Positions 43,953-53,398 of a DNA stretch of 64,000 bases are shown here, one piece after another. Position numbers and translations under genes: made by a program. The notes under the pieces are model-generated. The model was not told the origin of the DNA. It made no database searches and saw only the letters and a program-made list of their open reading frames with translations. Source of the stretch: Oscillospiraceae bacterium (GTDB taxonomy: Bacteria > Bacillota > Clostridia > Oscillospirales > Oscillospiraceae); the NCBI GenBank assembly GCA_030625685.1, contig DAOUQJ010000008.1, positions 1 through 64,000 of the forward strand. The letters run 5' to 3'. Numbering within the stretch: position 1 is the stretch's first letter; each line of letters opens with the position of its first letter.

Positions 43953-44268
43953 AAATAATCTCCTATTAAAAAAGTGAAATTACGTTATCATTGTCGCAAC
44001 TATATTGTTACCTGAGTGATACGAAATTATTCTGTTGAAATCTTATAGTTTATAACCATAGTTCAAAAGTAAGTATTAACAACATTCACTTACTATTTTA
44101 TCGAATTTTGTTTTTTAGTTAGATATTAATAAGGCAGAAGGGGAACAGTGGATGAAGAGAAAAGAAGTTTATCAGATGTTCTTTTGTATAAATTGCAGTG
44201 TTAAGTTTTGTATTATATGGAAGGATACAGATGTATAAAAAAGTTAAGCTCATAACCTAGAATGAATG
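43953..44268. other. Intergenic stretch upstream of the small-protein operon
   Basis: No supported gene. It must hold the minus-strand promoter of the small-protein operon; no clear consensus was located. A short plus-strand frame (about 44150-44240) has no supporting evidence. Confidence 0.4.
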
Positions 44269-44297
44269 TTGACATATTTGAAATGATCTTGTATAAT
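44269..44297 (+). promoter_or_regulatory. Promoter of the second tRNA-Val copy
   Basis: TTGACA (44269-44274), 17 bases, TATAAT (44292-44297). Together with the following TTCGTTGCTTAGGG it closely resembles the region before the tRNA operon at 31.5 kb. Confidence 0.9.
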
Positions 44298-44327
44298 AAA
44301 GTTCGTTGCTTAGGGAGAGTCACACAT

Positions 44328-44403
44328 GGGAGCATAGCTCAGCTGGGAGAGCACATGCCTTACAAGCATGGGGTCACAGGTTCGATCCCTGTTGTTCCCA
44401 CCA
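44328..44403 (+). tRNA. tRNA-Val (anticodon TAC), second copy
   Basis: All 76 bases are identical to the tRNA at 31551-31626, CCA included. It has its own consensus promoter, so it is probably expressed. Confidence 0.97.
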
Positions 44404-44407
44404 TTAT

Positions 44408-44500
44408 GGCTCGATAGTTCATTTAGTTAGAATGGTAACTAAATAGGAATAATTGAGATTGAAAATCTTTAGTCTCCTGTTTAAATCTTGGTGACGACTT
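44408..44500 (+). pseudogene. Decayed tRNA remnant (Asp-like 5' end, Cys-like 3' end)
   Basis: The first 25 bases match tRNA-Asp of the main operon at 22 positions (GGCTCGATAGTTCATTTAG...). The last about 25 resemble the 3' part of tRNA-Cys (TTTAAATCTTGGTGACGACTTC against TTCAAATCTGGGTGGCGCCTCC). The middle does not fold into a tRNA. This reads as a duplicated Val-Asp-...-Cys operon from which the middle was lost and the rest decayed. Confidence 0.75.
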
Positions 44501-44501
44501 C

Positions 44502-44532
44502 AAAAGAGTACCTGAATAGGTGCTCTTTTTTT
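44502..44532 (+). terminator. Hairpin of the repeated GAGTACC family
   Basis: AAAAGAGTACCT / AGGTGCTCTTTT with loop GAAT and a T-run; a second hairpin (CCTCTGAGACTATT / AATAGTTTCAGAGG, 44538-44570) follows, resembling the tRNA-operon terminator. Confidence 0.8.
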
Positions 44533-44570
44533 ATAATCCTCTGAGACTATTTAAATAATAGTTTCAGAGG

Positions 44571-45214
44571 TTTTCGTATTTACTAAGGGCAATCAAAAAT
44601 ATATAGATAGGAAAAATGAGAGATACTAACTATATAGAAAGGAAGTAAAGGAGGTACTCATATTGAAGTCGAACTAACTTGATATGATCAGGAGTTCATA
44701 ATGGTGTCTTTTCCAAATGATTTAATACAAAGAATCAGACAAACAAAATTTCGAAAGTGAATAAGGTTAACATTAGCTAGATAAAAAAATCAAACGTTCA
44801 ATAAAGCAACATGATTTTAAGGCTTGAAAATGTTTCAAATAAAAAGAGTAAGTAGACTGAAGATTTTCTTAATTCATTGAATTGTGTTTTAAAGGTTAGA
44901 CTAGTATTCACACAAGTTTGTTTAATTTATTTTTGGTAGCAATATTACCTTAAAGCATCATTTTAACGAGAAAGTATGTGGAGATTATTTTTGGACATAC
45001 TATTATAAATTTCAATTGAAATGTTAATGAAAATCCTTTATGTATTTTAGAGAAGCTCATTAAAGGTAATGCAGTACATAATCTAAATAATATGTCCAAG
45101 TCGATTATGAAATATTTGATACATGAATAAATTGATTGAGTTTGAAGAAAACGATATTTGAAACGAAAAGCTTTTCTTTGAGTGAAATTGTAGCATTTAG
45201 GAGGATATAAGCTT
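44571..45214. other. Gene-free AT-rich stretch
   Basis: No supported gene. AAAGGAGGTACTCATATTG near 44650 looks like a ribosome-binding site and TTG start, but the frame stops after four codons, so it may be a decayed gene. Confidence 0.5.
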
Positions 45215-46210
45215 TTGCGTGTTGATAACATTTTTTATGAGCCAGATGCTTTATCGTATGATTTGGGGAAAGAACTGAAGGAAAAATACAACGATATTCC
45301 ATGGATTCCCATACAGAATCATAATAATATTGAACAACTAAGGAAAAATTCAAATAAAGAATTTCCTGCGATGAAGAGAAATTTGATTGTTGGTATTAGG
45401 AAAACCCACAAATATACCCCGAATCATAAAGTTTCAGATTTTTTAGTGCCATATACATCATCAGGTTGCAGTGCTATGTGTCTTTATTGCTATTTGGTAT
45501 GCAATTACAACAAATGCTCGTATCTTAGATTGTTTGTTAATCGTGAAGCAATGTTAAACAAACTGATTAAAACGGCTGAAAAATCTAAAGAAGATCTGGT
45601 ATTTGAGATAGGAAGTAACAGTGATTTAGTGTTGGAAAACACATTTACAGGAAATCTAAACTGGACAATTGAGGAATTTTCTAAAGCAAATAAAGGGATT
45701 ATTACTTTTCCGACTAAGTTTGATATGATAGATTCTCTTCTTTCCTTAAACCACAGAGGCAAAACTATTATGCGAATGAGCGTAAATCCGCAGCAAATTA
45801 TCAGGAAGGTGGAATTGGGAACTTCTTCATTAAAAGGGCGGATAAGAGCCATTAATCGAATGTGTGATGCTGGCTATAAAGTTGGCATTTTAATTGCACC
45901 TGTTATTTTATTAGATAACTGGGAAGAAGAATATAAATTTCTTATTGAACAACTAGCAGACGAGCTTACTGATAAAGTAAAAAAACAGTTATTTATTGAA
46001 ATCATTTTTATGACCTACAGTTATGTACACCGAGCCATTAATAGTGAAGCTTTTCCAAATGCAGTAGATTTGTATAATAAATCCCTAATGACTGGGAGAG
46101 GTAGGGGAAGATACTGTTACCGAGATACCGTTCGAACTAAAGGAGAAGAATATCTGAGATCAGAAGTTGCAAAAAAACTGGATAATGTACCAGTGATATA
46201 TGTAGTTTAA
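45215..46210 (+). CDS. Spore photoproduct lyase family radical SAM protein with the catalytic Cys replaced
   Basis: A 331-residue protein that aligns through its length with SplB: CSAMCLYCY (Cys85, 89 and 92) binds the [4Fe-4S] cluster; FPTKFDMIDSLLSLNH, SVNPQQIIRKVELGTSSLKGRI and GYKVGILIAPV match the core. SplB repairs the thymine dimer of spores. In B. subtilis the H-donor Cys141 sits in FEASCTSD; here the same place reads FEIGSNSD, so Ser134 replaces it. Cys96 and Cys101 are extra. It may use another Cys, act differently or be impaired. The start is TTG after TAGGAGG. Confidence 0.85.
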   Translation: MRVDNIFYEPDALSYDLGKELKEKYNDIPWIPIQNHNNIEQLRKNSNKEFPAMKRNLIVGIRKTHKYTPNHKVSDFLVPYTSSGCSAMCLYCYLVCNYNKCSYLRLFVNREAMLNKLIKTAEKSKEDLVFEIGSNSDLVLENTFTGNLNWTIEEFSKANKGIITFPTKFDMIDSLLSLNHRGKTIMRMSVNPQQIIRKVELGTSSLKGRIRAINRMCDAGYKVGILIAPVILLDNWEEEYKFLIEQLADELTDKVKKQLFIEIIFMTYSYVHRAINSEAFPNAVDLYNKSLMTGRGRGRYCYRDTVRTKGEEYLRSEVAKKLDNVPVIYVV

Positions 46211-46238
46211 AAAAGCGTCTATAAAAGACGCTTTTTTA
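46209..46238. terminator. Bidirectional terminator between the lyase homologue and the FAD gene
   Basis: AAAAAGCGTCT / AGACGCTTTTTT with a short loop between convergent genes. Confidence 0.9.
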
Positions 46239-46257
46239 TATGCAAGTTTAATTATAA

Positions 46258-47457
46258 TTATCGATTTATGCCAAAGAGATAAATGTTTTCATCAACCTTT
46301 CCTTGATAGAGGTTAACAAGCATTTGTGCACCAAGAATTGAAAACAAGATCCCATTGGCTCCATAACCTAAACAATACCATAGATTAGCATGTTTTTTGT
46401 CACGACCAACATAGCCCAAATCATCGGATGTGCTAGCAAAAGCACCACAATAGCGATATTCGATTTCAATATTATATTCATGAAACATGTGTTTTAATCG
46501 TTCTTCTAAAAGAGTGTAGGCACGATTGCGTAAATGCTCGTTTTCAATATCTGGAATAAAACGGACATCTTCACCGCCCATTATCAGGCGATTATCTGGA
46601 GTGCTTCTAAAATAATGGTAAACCGGCAAATTGTCTCTGAATACAGTATTTTGGAGAAGGTCACTTAGATTGGGAATTGGCTTTGTTACAATATTAAATG
46701 AAGTGCTTTTGGTTCCAAACACTTGCTTTGTAAATAGCTTAGTATCATATCCAGTTGCACAAATTACAATTTTTCCTTTTAATTCATGTCCATAGGTTGT
46801 TTTAACAGTTACACCGTTTTTCTCATAAATAATTTCAATGGCCTCGGAATTTTCAAAAATGCGAAGTCCATTTTTTGCTGAAACAGAAAGTAACTGGTGA
46901 GAAAATTTATAAGGATCAAGAACAGCACCGCCCTTGTTACTTATTAAGCCTGCACTGATAGGGAAGTTATAGGGTGAGCTGATGTCATCAACAAATTCCA
47001 CATCAAGTCCTGCATCTCTTCGAAATTGATATTCATTAAAAAGCTCTGTTTTTTCAGACTTTTTTGTTCCATACAATAAACTATTGCAATGTTTGAAATC
47101 ACACCCATTACCATTTGTTTCAACGAATTGATGAATGTTATCTATTGCTGCAAGTCCAAGTTTATAAGCTTTTATAATATCGGTGGAGCTAAGTTTGTCT
47201 TTTAAACTTGCAGCGTTTCTGTCGAGTTCATATTGAAGTAAAGTGGTAGTGATAGAAGTACTGCAATGTGCAATTCTTGATTTTTCTAGTACAATTGCAT
47301 TGATATTGTTTTGTGTGAAATAGTAGCCTAGAATTGCACCTGTAACCCCCCCACCGATAATTATTACATCGCTTTCAAGGTTTTCAGTTAGGTAAGGATA
47401 TTGAGTAGGTACATCATTAATTTTTGTGAACAAAGGTTCGCCTTTTACGAAATCCAT
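46258..47457 (-). CDS. FAD-dependent oxidoreductase (DAO family)
   Basis: A 399-residue protein. VIIIGGGVTGAILGYYF (31-47) is the dinucleotide-binding motif, and KGKIVICATGYD and LWYCLGYGANGILFS (near the C-terminus) are typical of the DAO fold. Members of this subgroup often carry a C-terminal Rieske domain; this one ends before that. The substrate (an amine or amino acid) is unknown. The ATG at 47455-47457 follows an AGGAGA site. Confidence 0.9.
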   Translation of the reverse strand: MDFVKGEPLFTKINDVPTQYPYLTENLESDVIIIGGGVTGAILGYYFTQNNINAIVLEKSRIAHCSTSITTTLLQYELDRNAASLKDKLSSTDIIKAYKLGLAAIDNIHQFVETNGNGCDFKHCNSLLYGTKKSEKTELFNEYQFRRDAGLDVEFVDDISSPYNFPISAGLISNKGGAVLDPYKFSHQLLSVSAKNGLRIFENSEAIEIIYEKNGVTVKTTYGHELKGKIVICATGYDTKLFTKQVFGTKSTSFNIVTKPIPNLSDLLQNTVFRDNLPVYHYFRSTPDNRLIMGGEDVRFIPDIENEHLRNRAYTLLEERLKHMFHEYNIEIEYRYCGAFASTSDDLGYVGRDKKHANLWYCLGYGANGILFSILGAQMLVNLYQGKVDENIYLFGINR

Positions 47458-47758
47458 TTTATTCTCCTGTTAGTAAACGTTTTCAATAGTGTAGTTAGAA
47501 CTATTTTACCCCCAAAAGTATTAAATATGTATGGCGTTAATAAGGATGAGATCATGGATGAGATAATGTCGACAGTTAGATTAAGAGTATGAATAAAGAT
47601 CAGATAGTGAAAAAATGAGAAAGCAAGGTAGAAACCCTATTATCAAGATAATGAATTCAGTCATGAGGTAGCGGATGAAAGTCAAAACTTTATATTGAGA
47701 GAAAAATTAACTTTTAGATCATTTTAGTAATGAAAATGTGAGTCATTCTTGCATTATA
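47458..47758. other. Intergenic stretch between FAD oxidoreductase and flavoprotein genes
   Basis: No supported gene. A short plus-strand frame near 47525-47592 has no ribosome-binding site. Confidence 0.4.
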
Positions 47759-48487
47759 TCAGCTATTTATAACTTTGTTTAAGAATTGATAAAAACTTGT
47801 TGCTACCAATTTTTTAAAAAAACCTATTTTACATGTAAAGTAATATATTTCTTTGTTCCAGCCTTTTTCTTTCCAATAGTCCCTGTCTAAGCCTGCTAAT
47901 TTATATGCCAGCACCTTTTGCACTTGAAAATATATGAGATTATTAATAGTGGGTTTGTAGTTGTTCTTCTCCATATTGAGAAGCTTAATAAAATTATCGC
48001 ATTCACTTTGTTTTATCTCGCAATCAATATTTCTAATGGATCTACCAATCATTCCTGCATAAAAAGCTCCCCACATCATAACAACTCTCTTTAAGTATTG
48101 AAGTGTGAATTTTAATCCGGAACCCTTGGTTGTTGCTACAACTAGAACTGGCTTGCCATAGATTTCAGGGCGATGAAACCAAGAGCATGTTTTATCAAGA
48201 AATGTCTTCAACTTTCCAGAAACATTTTCTAAATAGACAGGTGAAGTTAGGATTATTCCATCTGCGAATTTCATTTTGTTCATTAGCTCAAGTGTATCAT
48301 CTTTTAATAAACAACCACCTTTAATTAAACAATGTTCACAACCTAAACAGGTTTGAATGTTATAATCGAAAAGATTTATAATTTCTACATGAATATTATT
48401 ATTTTCTAATATTTTCTTAATTTGAATGATAAGGCCGTGGGTATGTTTTTTTCTATGGCTTGAATTAATAGCAATTACTGTTAACAA
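47759..48487 (-). CDS. Flavodoxin-fold, iron-sulfur flavoprotein-like NAD(P)H oxidoreductase
   Basis: A 242-residue protein. The N-terminus INSSHRKKHTHGLI is the FMN phosphate loop. A Cys motif CLGCEHCLIKGGC (Cys47, 50, 53 and 59) matches the compact cluster motif of archaeal and clostridial iron-sulfur flavoproteins. TSPVYLENVSGKLKTFLDK follows, typical of NADPH-dependent FMN reductases. A role in oxidative-stress or electron transfer is likely. The start is TTG at 48487 after AAAGGAGG. Confidence 0.88.
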   Translation of the reverse strand: MLTVIAINSSHRKKHTHGLIIQIKKILENNNIHVEIINLFDYNIQTCLGCEHCLIKGGCLLKDDTLELMNKMKFADGIILTSPVYLENVSGKLKTFLDKTCSWFHRPEIYGKPVLVVATTKGSGLKFTLQYLKRVVMMWGAFYAGMIGRSIRNIDCEIKQSECDNFIKLLNMEKNNYKPTINNLIYFQVQKVLAYKLAGLDRDYWKEKGWNKEIYYFTCKIGFFKKLVATSFYQFLNKVINS

Positions 48488-49241
48488 AATAATGCCTCCT
48501 TTCTTTATAATGCTGGTTTTCTATAGAATTGATCTTTCTTTTCTGATGTTGGTTTGGAACTGACGTAGGTATAATAACTTTTATTTATTTCTGTTCAAGA
48601 GTATCAGTATAAGCGAACTAAAAATCTTTTCTAAAGTAACTTGAAGTCCTTTCACAGCTTTTTCACAGTATTAATTGATAGATATTTCTGTTGAGAATTA
48701 AATTAAGTTGATGATATAAGCAGTTACTCCAGAAAAGTTCGGTATTTTTTTGTAGACTATGAAAACAGGCTAGATAAAATATATAAAGCGCTTGAGATGT
48801 ACTCTTTTATCAAAGCATATTTAGATGAGGGTGCTAATAAGTGAATTCTTTTAATATATACTTGGGGGTTGACCAATTACATGAACAACACTAATATAAC
48901 AGTATAGTACATTTTCTATATATTAGACAGGCATATCTGCAAATCCTAGTATATAATCTGTTTTATGGTTGATAGTAGAAAATTGGAGTGTAAAAAAGAG
49001 GATTTTTGATTCGACGTAACGTATTCGTTAGACTAATTTTGAGTTGTATGGTGTCATTTGAGTGGTAGTCGCTTTGACTGCTCAGAATTAATATAGTAGT
49101 GTTCTAGGCTGATCAAATTGTCGCAAAGTCTATTTATTATGTATTAGTTGTAATGCTAGATTTATAAGAGAATGATATTAATTTGGTGCAATCCATTTGA
49201 TCAATTAAATGTCATTCAATGTTTTTAAACAGGGAGATAAT
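48488..49241. other. Long gene-poor stretch with a coding remnant
   Basis: No complete gene. At 48707-48844 (+) a 45-codon frame without a start (…YFFVDYENRLDKIYKALEM…) ends in TGA; its composition is protein-like, so it may be the last part of a broken gene. The family is not recognised. Confidence 0.4.
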
Positions 49242-50054
49242 ATGGAATTTTCAACAAGTACTATTATTTTTGCATTTTCATTGACTTTGTTTGCTGGACT
49301 GTCAACTGGTATTGGGAGTGCGTTAGCTTTTTTTGCTAAAAAAACAAATCATAAATTCTTACCAGGTGCGCTTGGGTTTTCTGCCGGGGTTATGATTTAT
49401 GTATCAATGGTTGAGATTTTTGTCAAAGCGCGGGATTTATTGTCCAATGTGTATGGAGACTTAAAAGGTTACTGGATTACGACTGTTGCGTTTTTTATTG
49501 GGATTGCTCTGATAGGAATCATTGACAAACTTGTGCCAGAAGGGCAAAACCCGCATGAGTTACATGATGTTGATGAAATGAAGCCATCTCAAATTAATAA
49601 CAAAGCCTTACTTCGAATGGGGCTCTTTTCTGCGTTGGCTATAGCTATTCATAATTTTCCTGAAGGTTTGGCGACTTTTATAGGAGCACTTCACGACCCA
49701 ACTATGGGGATTAGTATTGCGGTAGCGATAGCCATTCATAATATACCTGAAGGTATTGCTGTTTCGGTCCCCATTTATTATGCAACTGGAGATAGAAAAA
49801 AGGCATTCTATCTTTCGTTTTTATCTGGTTTGGCTGAGCCTGTTGGAGCCTTAATTGGATTCTTCTTGTTGCAGACCATATTTAATGATGCAATGTTTGG
49901 AGTTTTGTTTGCTTCAGTGGCTGGAATTATGGTATATATCTCGTTGGATGAGTTGTTGCCAACAGCGGAAAGATACGGAGAACATCACATTGCTATTGGA
50001 GGTCTAATTGCGGGTATGGGAGTTATGGCATTAAGTCTACTGCTGTTTGCTTAA
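49242..50054 (+). CDS. zupT: ZIP family zinc/metal transporter (ZupT)
   Basis: A 270-residue protein with eight membrane segments. The two metal-binding motifs are [10 protein letters not shown] and [10 protein letters not shown] (the HNxPEG pair of the GufA/ZupT subfamily). It imports zinc, possibly iron or manganese. The ATG at 49242 follows AGGGAGA; a frame extension upstream is not supported. It stands alone, with long gene-poor DNA on both sides. Confidence 0.94.
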   Translation: MEFSTSTIIFAFSLTLFAGLSTGIGSALAFFAKKTNHKFLPGALGFSAGVMIYVSMVEIFVKARDLLSNVYGDLKGYWITTVAFFIGIALIGIIDKLVPEGQNPHELHDVDEMKPSQINNKALLRMGLFSALAIAIHNFPEGLATFIGALHDPTMGISIAVAIAIHNIPEGIAVSVPIYYATGDRKKAFYLSFLSGLAEPVGALIGFFLLQTIFNDAMFGVLFASVAGIMVYISLDELLPTAERYGEHHIAIGGLIAGMGVMALSLLLFA

Positions 50055-50870
50055 GTGACTTGGGCCTATATCATGTACTTATTTTATTTAATATCTAAAG
50101 GATGGATTGGCGATCTACAATTTTGCTTGATCAGCGCATCAACACGGTGTTTGTAAAAATGAAACAAATATCAAAAATTATATTGACTTTTTACTGTTAA
50201 TATTGTACTATTCAATTAGAAGAAAGGTGAGTGCAATGTAAAAAAATCTAGCTTACCGGACTTTAAAAGATAAGGATGCAACTATAAATGCATCCGGCTA
50301 TGTTGAAATCTTAGATGAGATTTAAACAATCAATTTCCGAAACCTGCTCACTATTGTGAGTAGCACATAAGTAAAGTAACTGAGGCAACGCTTCGGTGAA
50401 TTAAACCAATGTGCAAATTAAGTTTTTTGAGAAGTTGAGAGATAGAAGTGGATTTAAAAGGTTTTGACATAAGCTAAGATTGAGAACGTTCTTCTTAATT
50501 AATCAGAGGTAAAACAAGGTGACAAAACAAGAAATGGTAGTGTAACCCCCCATTCACATTGGATGAATGGGGGGTTGTGTTATTTGTTAGTATTACTCTG
50601 ACATCTTTTTGATACAATAGTTTTAGCTATAGAACAGAAATGATAAAATAACTCAAGGGAGAAGTATGTGTTAAGGGGAAATAATTGGTGAAGCAATACG
50701 GAAAAAGGATTAAGAGAGCAAATGTATCATCGCAGATCTTGCAAGTACAGTTCTTCCAATTTTAGATATGATTTTTGAAGTGAGTGATATAATCAAGATT
50801 AGTAGAAGAAAATATCTATTTAAGTTTACACTAGATAAGTATAGATGATGGTGACAGGAGGATTTAAATA
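50055..50870. other. Gene-free stretch with a strong hairpin and decayed frames
   Basis: No supported gene. At 50544-50575 AACCCCCCATTC / GAATGGGGGGTT forms a perfect hairpin, but the following T-run is weak. From about 50720 to 50850 an open frame without a start (…CIIADLASTVLPILDM…) reads like an old coding remnant. Confidence 0.5.
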
Positions 50871-51152
50871 ATGATTGTTGGAGTTATAACCATCAAATTG
50901 CATACCCCGTGGGTGCATTCGTTAAAAGAAAAGAGAATGGTGGTGAAAAGCATTATCTCCAAAGTTCGAAACAAATTTAATGTGTCCATTGCAGAAGTTG
51001 ATGAACAGGATACCCACCAAATTATTATTATTGGGCTTGCTTGTGTAGTTGGTACAGTAGTTCTTCTAGATAGTACGGTTGAAAAGGTAATTCGTTTTAT
51101 TGAAGACAGTTCTGATGCTGAGATACTTGACATACAACGAGAAATAAGATAA
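50871..51152 (+). CDS. DUF503 (YlxP-like) protein
   Basis: A 93-residue protein with the DUF503 pattern LHTPWVHSLKEKRMVVKSIISKVRNKFNVSIAEVDEQD. Members usually sit beside infB and rbfA; this one is isolated, surrounded by decayed DNA, and may be a second, moved copy. The function is unknown. ACAGGAGG precedes the ATG. Confidence 0.9.
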   Translation: MIVGVITIKLHTPWVHSLKEKRMVVKSIISKVRNKFNVSIAEVDEQDTHQIIIIGLACVVGTVVLLDSTVEKVIRFIEDSSDAEILDIQREIR

Positions 51153-51332
51153 AGGTCTATGAGGCAAGTCAGAGGTTATTTTAACTTAACTAATTTCTTA
51201 GCTTTACAAAACCAACAAAATTTATAATATTAACAATAAGGGAATAGTTGTTGATATTTGTTCTAAGCATAACCCTATTTTGTGCTGTTGTTATAAAATA
51301 AGATACACCAATTAAACTGGTTAGTGTCTCGT

Positions 51333-51365
51333 AAAAGGGTACCTCAATGGGTGCTCTTTTTTTAT
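51333..51365 (+). terminator. Hairpin of the repeated GAGTACC family, third copy
   Basis: AAAAGGGTACCT / GGGTGCTCTTTTTTT with loop CAAT, preceded by GGTTAGTGTCTCG (compare GGTTAGTCCG before the copy at 36789). Confidence 0.75.
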
Positions 51366-51502
51366 AATAATCTTTTGTTGCTATTTTTCTAAGAAACATT
51401 TTTTATCCTGTTTAATAATATGGAATATGTAAAACACAGAGTGAATTTTCGCATAAAAAATTGCGCATAGTTTTGAAAACGCGTAATTGAAGGGAGCACT
51501 AA

Positions 51503-52186
51503 ATGGAGTATTATAAGCAACCATATGACTACCATAATGTAAATTCCAATAAGAAAAATTTTACTGAGCAAAGAAATCATAGAATTAAAGTAAATTCTAT
51601 AGGGAGCGTAGTAGTTAAGCCTGATAAGGCAATTATTTCGCTAGGTGTAATTGTTGAAAGAGAGAAAGCGGAAAATGCACAAAAGCAAAATGCTATTATT
51701 GCTAACCAAATTATTGCTGCGCTTGAGAGTATAGGAATTCCCACAGATGCAATTTCATCAAGTGGTTATAACATTCAACCAATTTATGATTATCCTGATA
51801 GAATAGCGGTTTTGAAAGCCTATAGAGTGCGACATATGTTTGAAGTAATAGTCAGTGATATTTCCAAAGTCGGCGAAGTAATTGATGTAGCAACGCAAAG
51901 CGGAGCGAATTCCATTACAAATGTTCAGTTTATCCTTTCTGAAAAAGAGTCCTATTATCAAGAGGCGTTAAAACAAGCTACATTACATGCAAGAGAGAAG
52001 GCAGAATTAATTGCAAGCACACTAGGAGGATTATTAGATCCAATGCCATTGTGGATAAACGAAAAAAAACAAGTGCAACAGCCCATCATAACACGAGAGA
52101 CTCTTTCCGTAGCAACCACAATCTTAGAAAGAGATGTTGTGGTTACAGCGGAAACAACAGCTGTTTTTCAGTATAATGGAATCTAA
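51503..52186 (+). CDS. SIMPL (DUF541) domain protein
   Basis: A 227-residue protein. The segment IKVNSIGSVVVKPDKAIISLGVIVEREKAENAQ opens the SIMPL domain, which runs to the end, including TNVQFILSEKESYYQEALKQA. No signal peptide is seen, although many family members are secreted. The function is unknown. AGGGAGCAC precedes the ATG. It is a single gene ending in a bidirectional terminator. Confidence 0.9.
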   Translation: MEYYKQPYDYHNVNSNKKNFTEQRNHRIKVNSIGSVVVKPDKAIISLGVIVEREKAENAQKQNAIIANQIIAALESIGIPTDAISSSGYNIQPIYDYPDRIAVLKAYRVRHMFEVIVSDISKVGEVIDVATQSGANSITNVQFILSEKESYYQEALKQATLHAREKAELIASTLGGLLDPMPLWINEKKQVQQPIITRETLSVATTILERDVVVTAETTAVFQYNGI

Positions 52187-52225
52187 ATTTTTTGATCTAG
52201 CGTAGATTTTATGATTTAATTTGCA

Positions 52226-52279
52226 ATATCTCCCTTTAGAATATAGCTTTCTCTTTTCTAAAGGGAAGATATTTTTTTA
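52226..52279. terminator. Terminator between SIMPL and SleB-type genes
   Basis: ATATCTCCCTTTAGA / TCTAAAGGGAAGATAT stem with TTTTTTT behind it. Confidence 0.85.
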
Positions 52280-52372
52280 GTTTCATAAAGTGTTGATGTA
52301 AACATGTAAGAGTAGATAATTAAGTACTTTGTTGATTTTGGGATGGATATGTAGGTGCTATATAACACAACT

Positions 52373-53176
52373 TTATTCATAGAATTGATGATTTCCAATA
52401 GTTGTTACATAAGAGCGATTTTCTACAATCCAAAAGCAATTTGATTTTTCTTGATTGAGAAAATATAAACTATCTCCTACTACTTTCGCACCTTCAAGGC
52501 AGAGTTTAGCAGCAAGGATGCTTTCTTCATTGGGGGTGTTGTTGATACTGCCATTACTGATTGGTTCAAATTGTGTACCCCATTTGTTGTCGTGTATAAC
52601 CGAATAAATATACTTAGGAAAGTGTGTGCTTTCCACTCTGTTGAGGATTACATTTCCGACGGCGATTTTTCCTATCAGTGATTCCCCTGCACTTTCTGCA
52701 TGAATGATGTGTGACAACCAATAGAGTTCGTCAGATTTATAATAATGGTCACCAGAAAGAATGGGGTTAGCACTAGAATCGAGATATACAGTTTTAGTAG
52801 AATCTTCCCAAGTTACTTGGCTGTTGATGGCTTTTGCAAGAACTCTAATTGGAATCATTGTAGAGCCGTTGATTAGTTTAATGCCATCTCGTACGAATAG
52901 AATTCTGTCATTGGCAAGCATATAAATATTTTTTGGACGAGCTGTAATCGTTAAGTTGTCCATGATGACAATAGCTTCTCTATTTTTCCAAGATATATTT
53001 GCAGATGGATATAGTGCATCGAAAAAGGCTCTAATAGGAACATATGAAGTAGAATTATATAGCGTTACAGGTATATCGACGGGGTTGCTATCCACATTAA
53101 TGGATATTTTTGTTGCAGATGCTGGTGTGATAAATAGTGTAGATAATAAAATGAACATAAATAGATGTTTTCGCAT
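52373..53176 (-). CDS. SleB-type cell-wall hydrolase with copper-amine-oxidase-like N-terminal domain
   Basis: A 267-residue secreted protein: signal peptide (about 1-21), a copper-amine-oxidase N-like domain (about 25-135, with SYVPIRAFFDALYP and STMIPIRVLAKAINSQVTWEDSTKTVYL), then a Hydrolase_2 (SleB) domain (about 148-267, HIIHAESAGES with likely catalytic Glu161, and GNVILNRVES). SleB-type enzymes cleave spore cortex peptidoglycan. The first domain is typical of wall-bound clostridial proteins. The start at 53176 is preferred over TTG at 53185. It lies directly upstream of, and divergent from, the agr locus. Confidence 0.9.
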   Translation of the reverse strand: MRKHLFMFILLSTLFITPASATKISINVDSNPVDIPVTLYNSTSYVPIRAFFDALYPSANISWKNREAIVIMDNLTITARPKNIYMLANDRILFVRDGIKLINGSTMIPIRVLAKAINSQVTWEDSTKTVYLDSSANPILSGDHYYKSDELYWLSHIIHAESAGESLIGKIAVGNVILNRVESTHFPKYIYSVIHDNKWGTQFEPISNGSINNTPNEESILAAKLCLEGAKVVGDSLYFLNQEKSNCFWIVENRSYVTTIGNHQFYE

Positions 53177-53398
53177 GAAATCCAAACTCCCTTATACAAT
53201 TTTAATATGAGCAAATACTGTAACCAAATTGTAACTATTGTAATTTAGAATTACAAGATGAAAAGAATTCCAGTAATTTTTAGCTTGCTTGAAATGAATT
53301 GTTTTCTTAATATATTTGATAATTAAATGATTACATTAAGTAGAAGAAATTGAGAACATATGATAAAATTATAATGTTCAAGAGGAGGGAGACCAGCT

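Noticed and set aside
48130-48324. Plus-strand 64-codon frame inside the flavoprotein gene
   Set aside because: Antisense shadow; the Cys motif and flavodoxin fold are on the minus strand.
50544-50575. Strong hairpin as terminator of zupT
   Set aside because: It lies nearly 500 bases after the zupT stop and has only a weak T-run, so it is recorded as a hairpin of unknown role.
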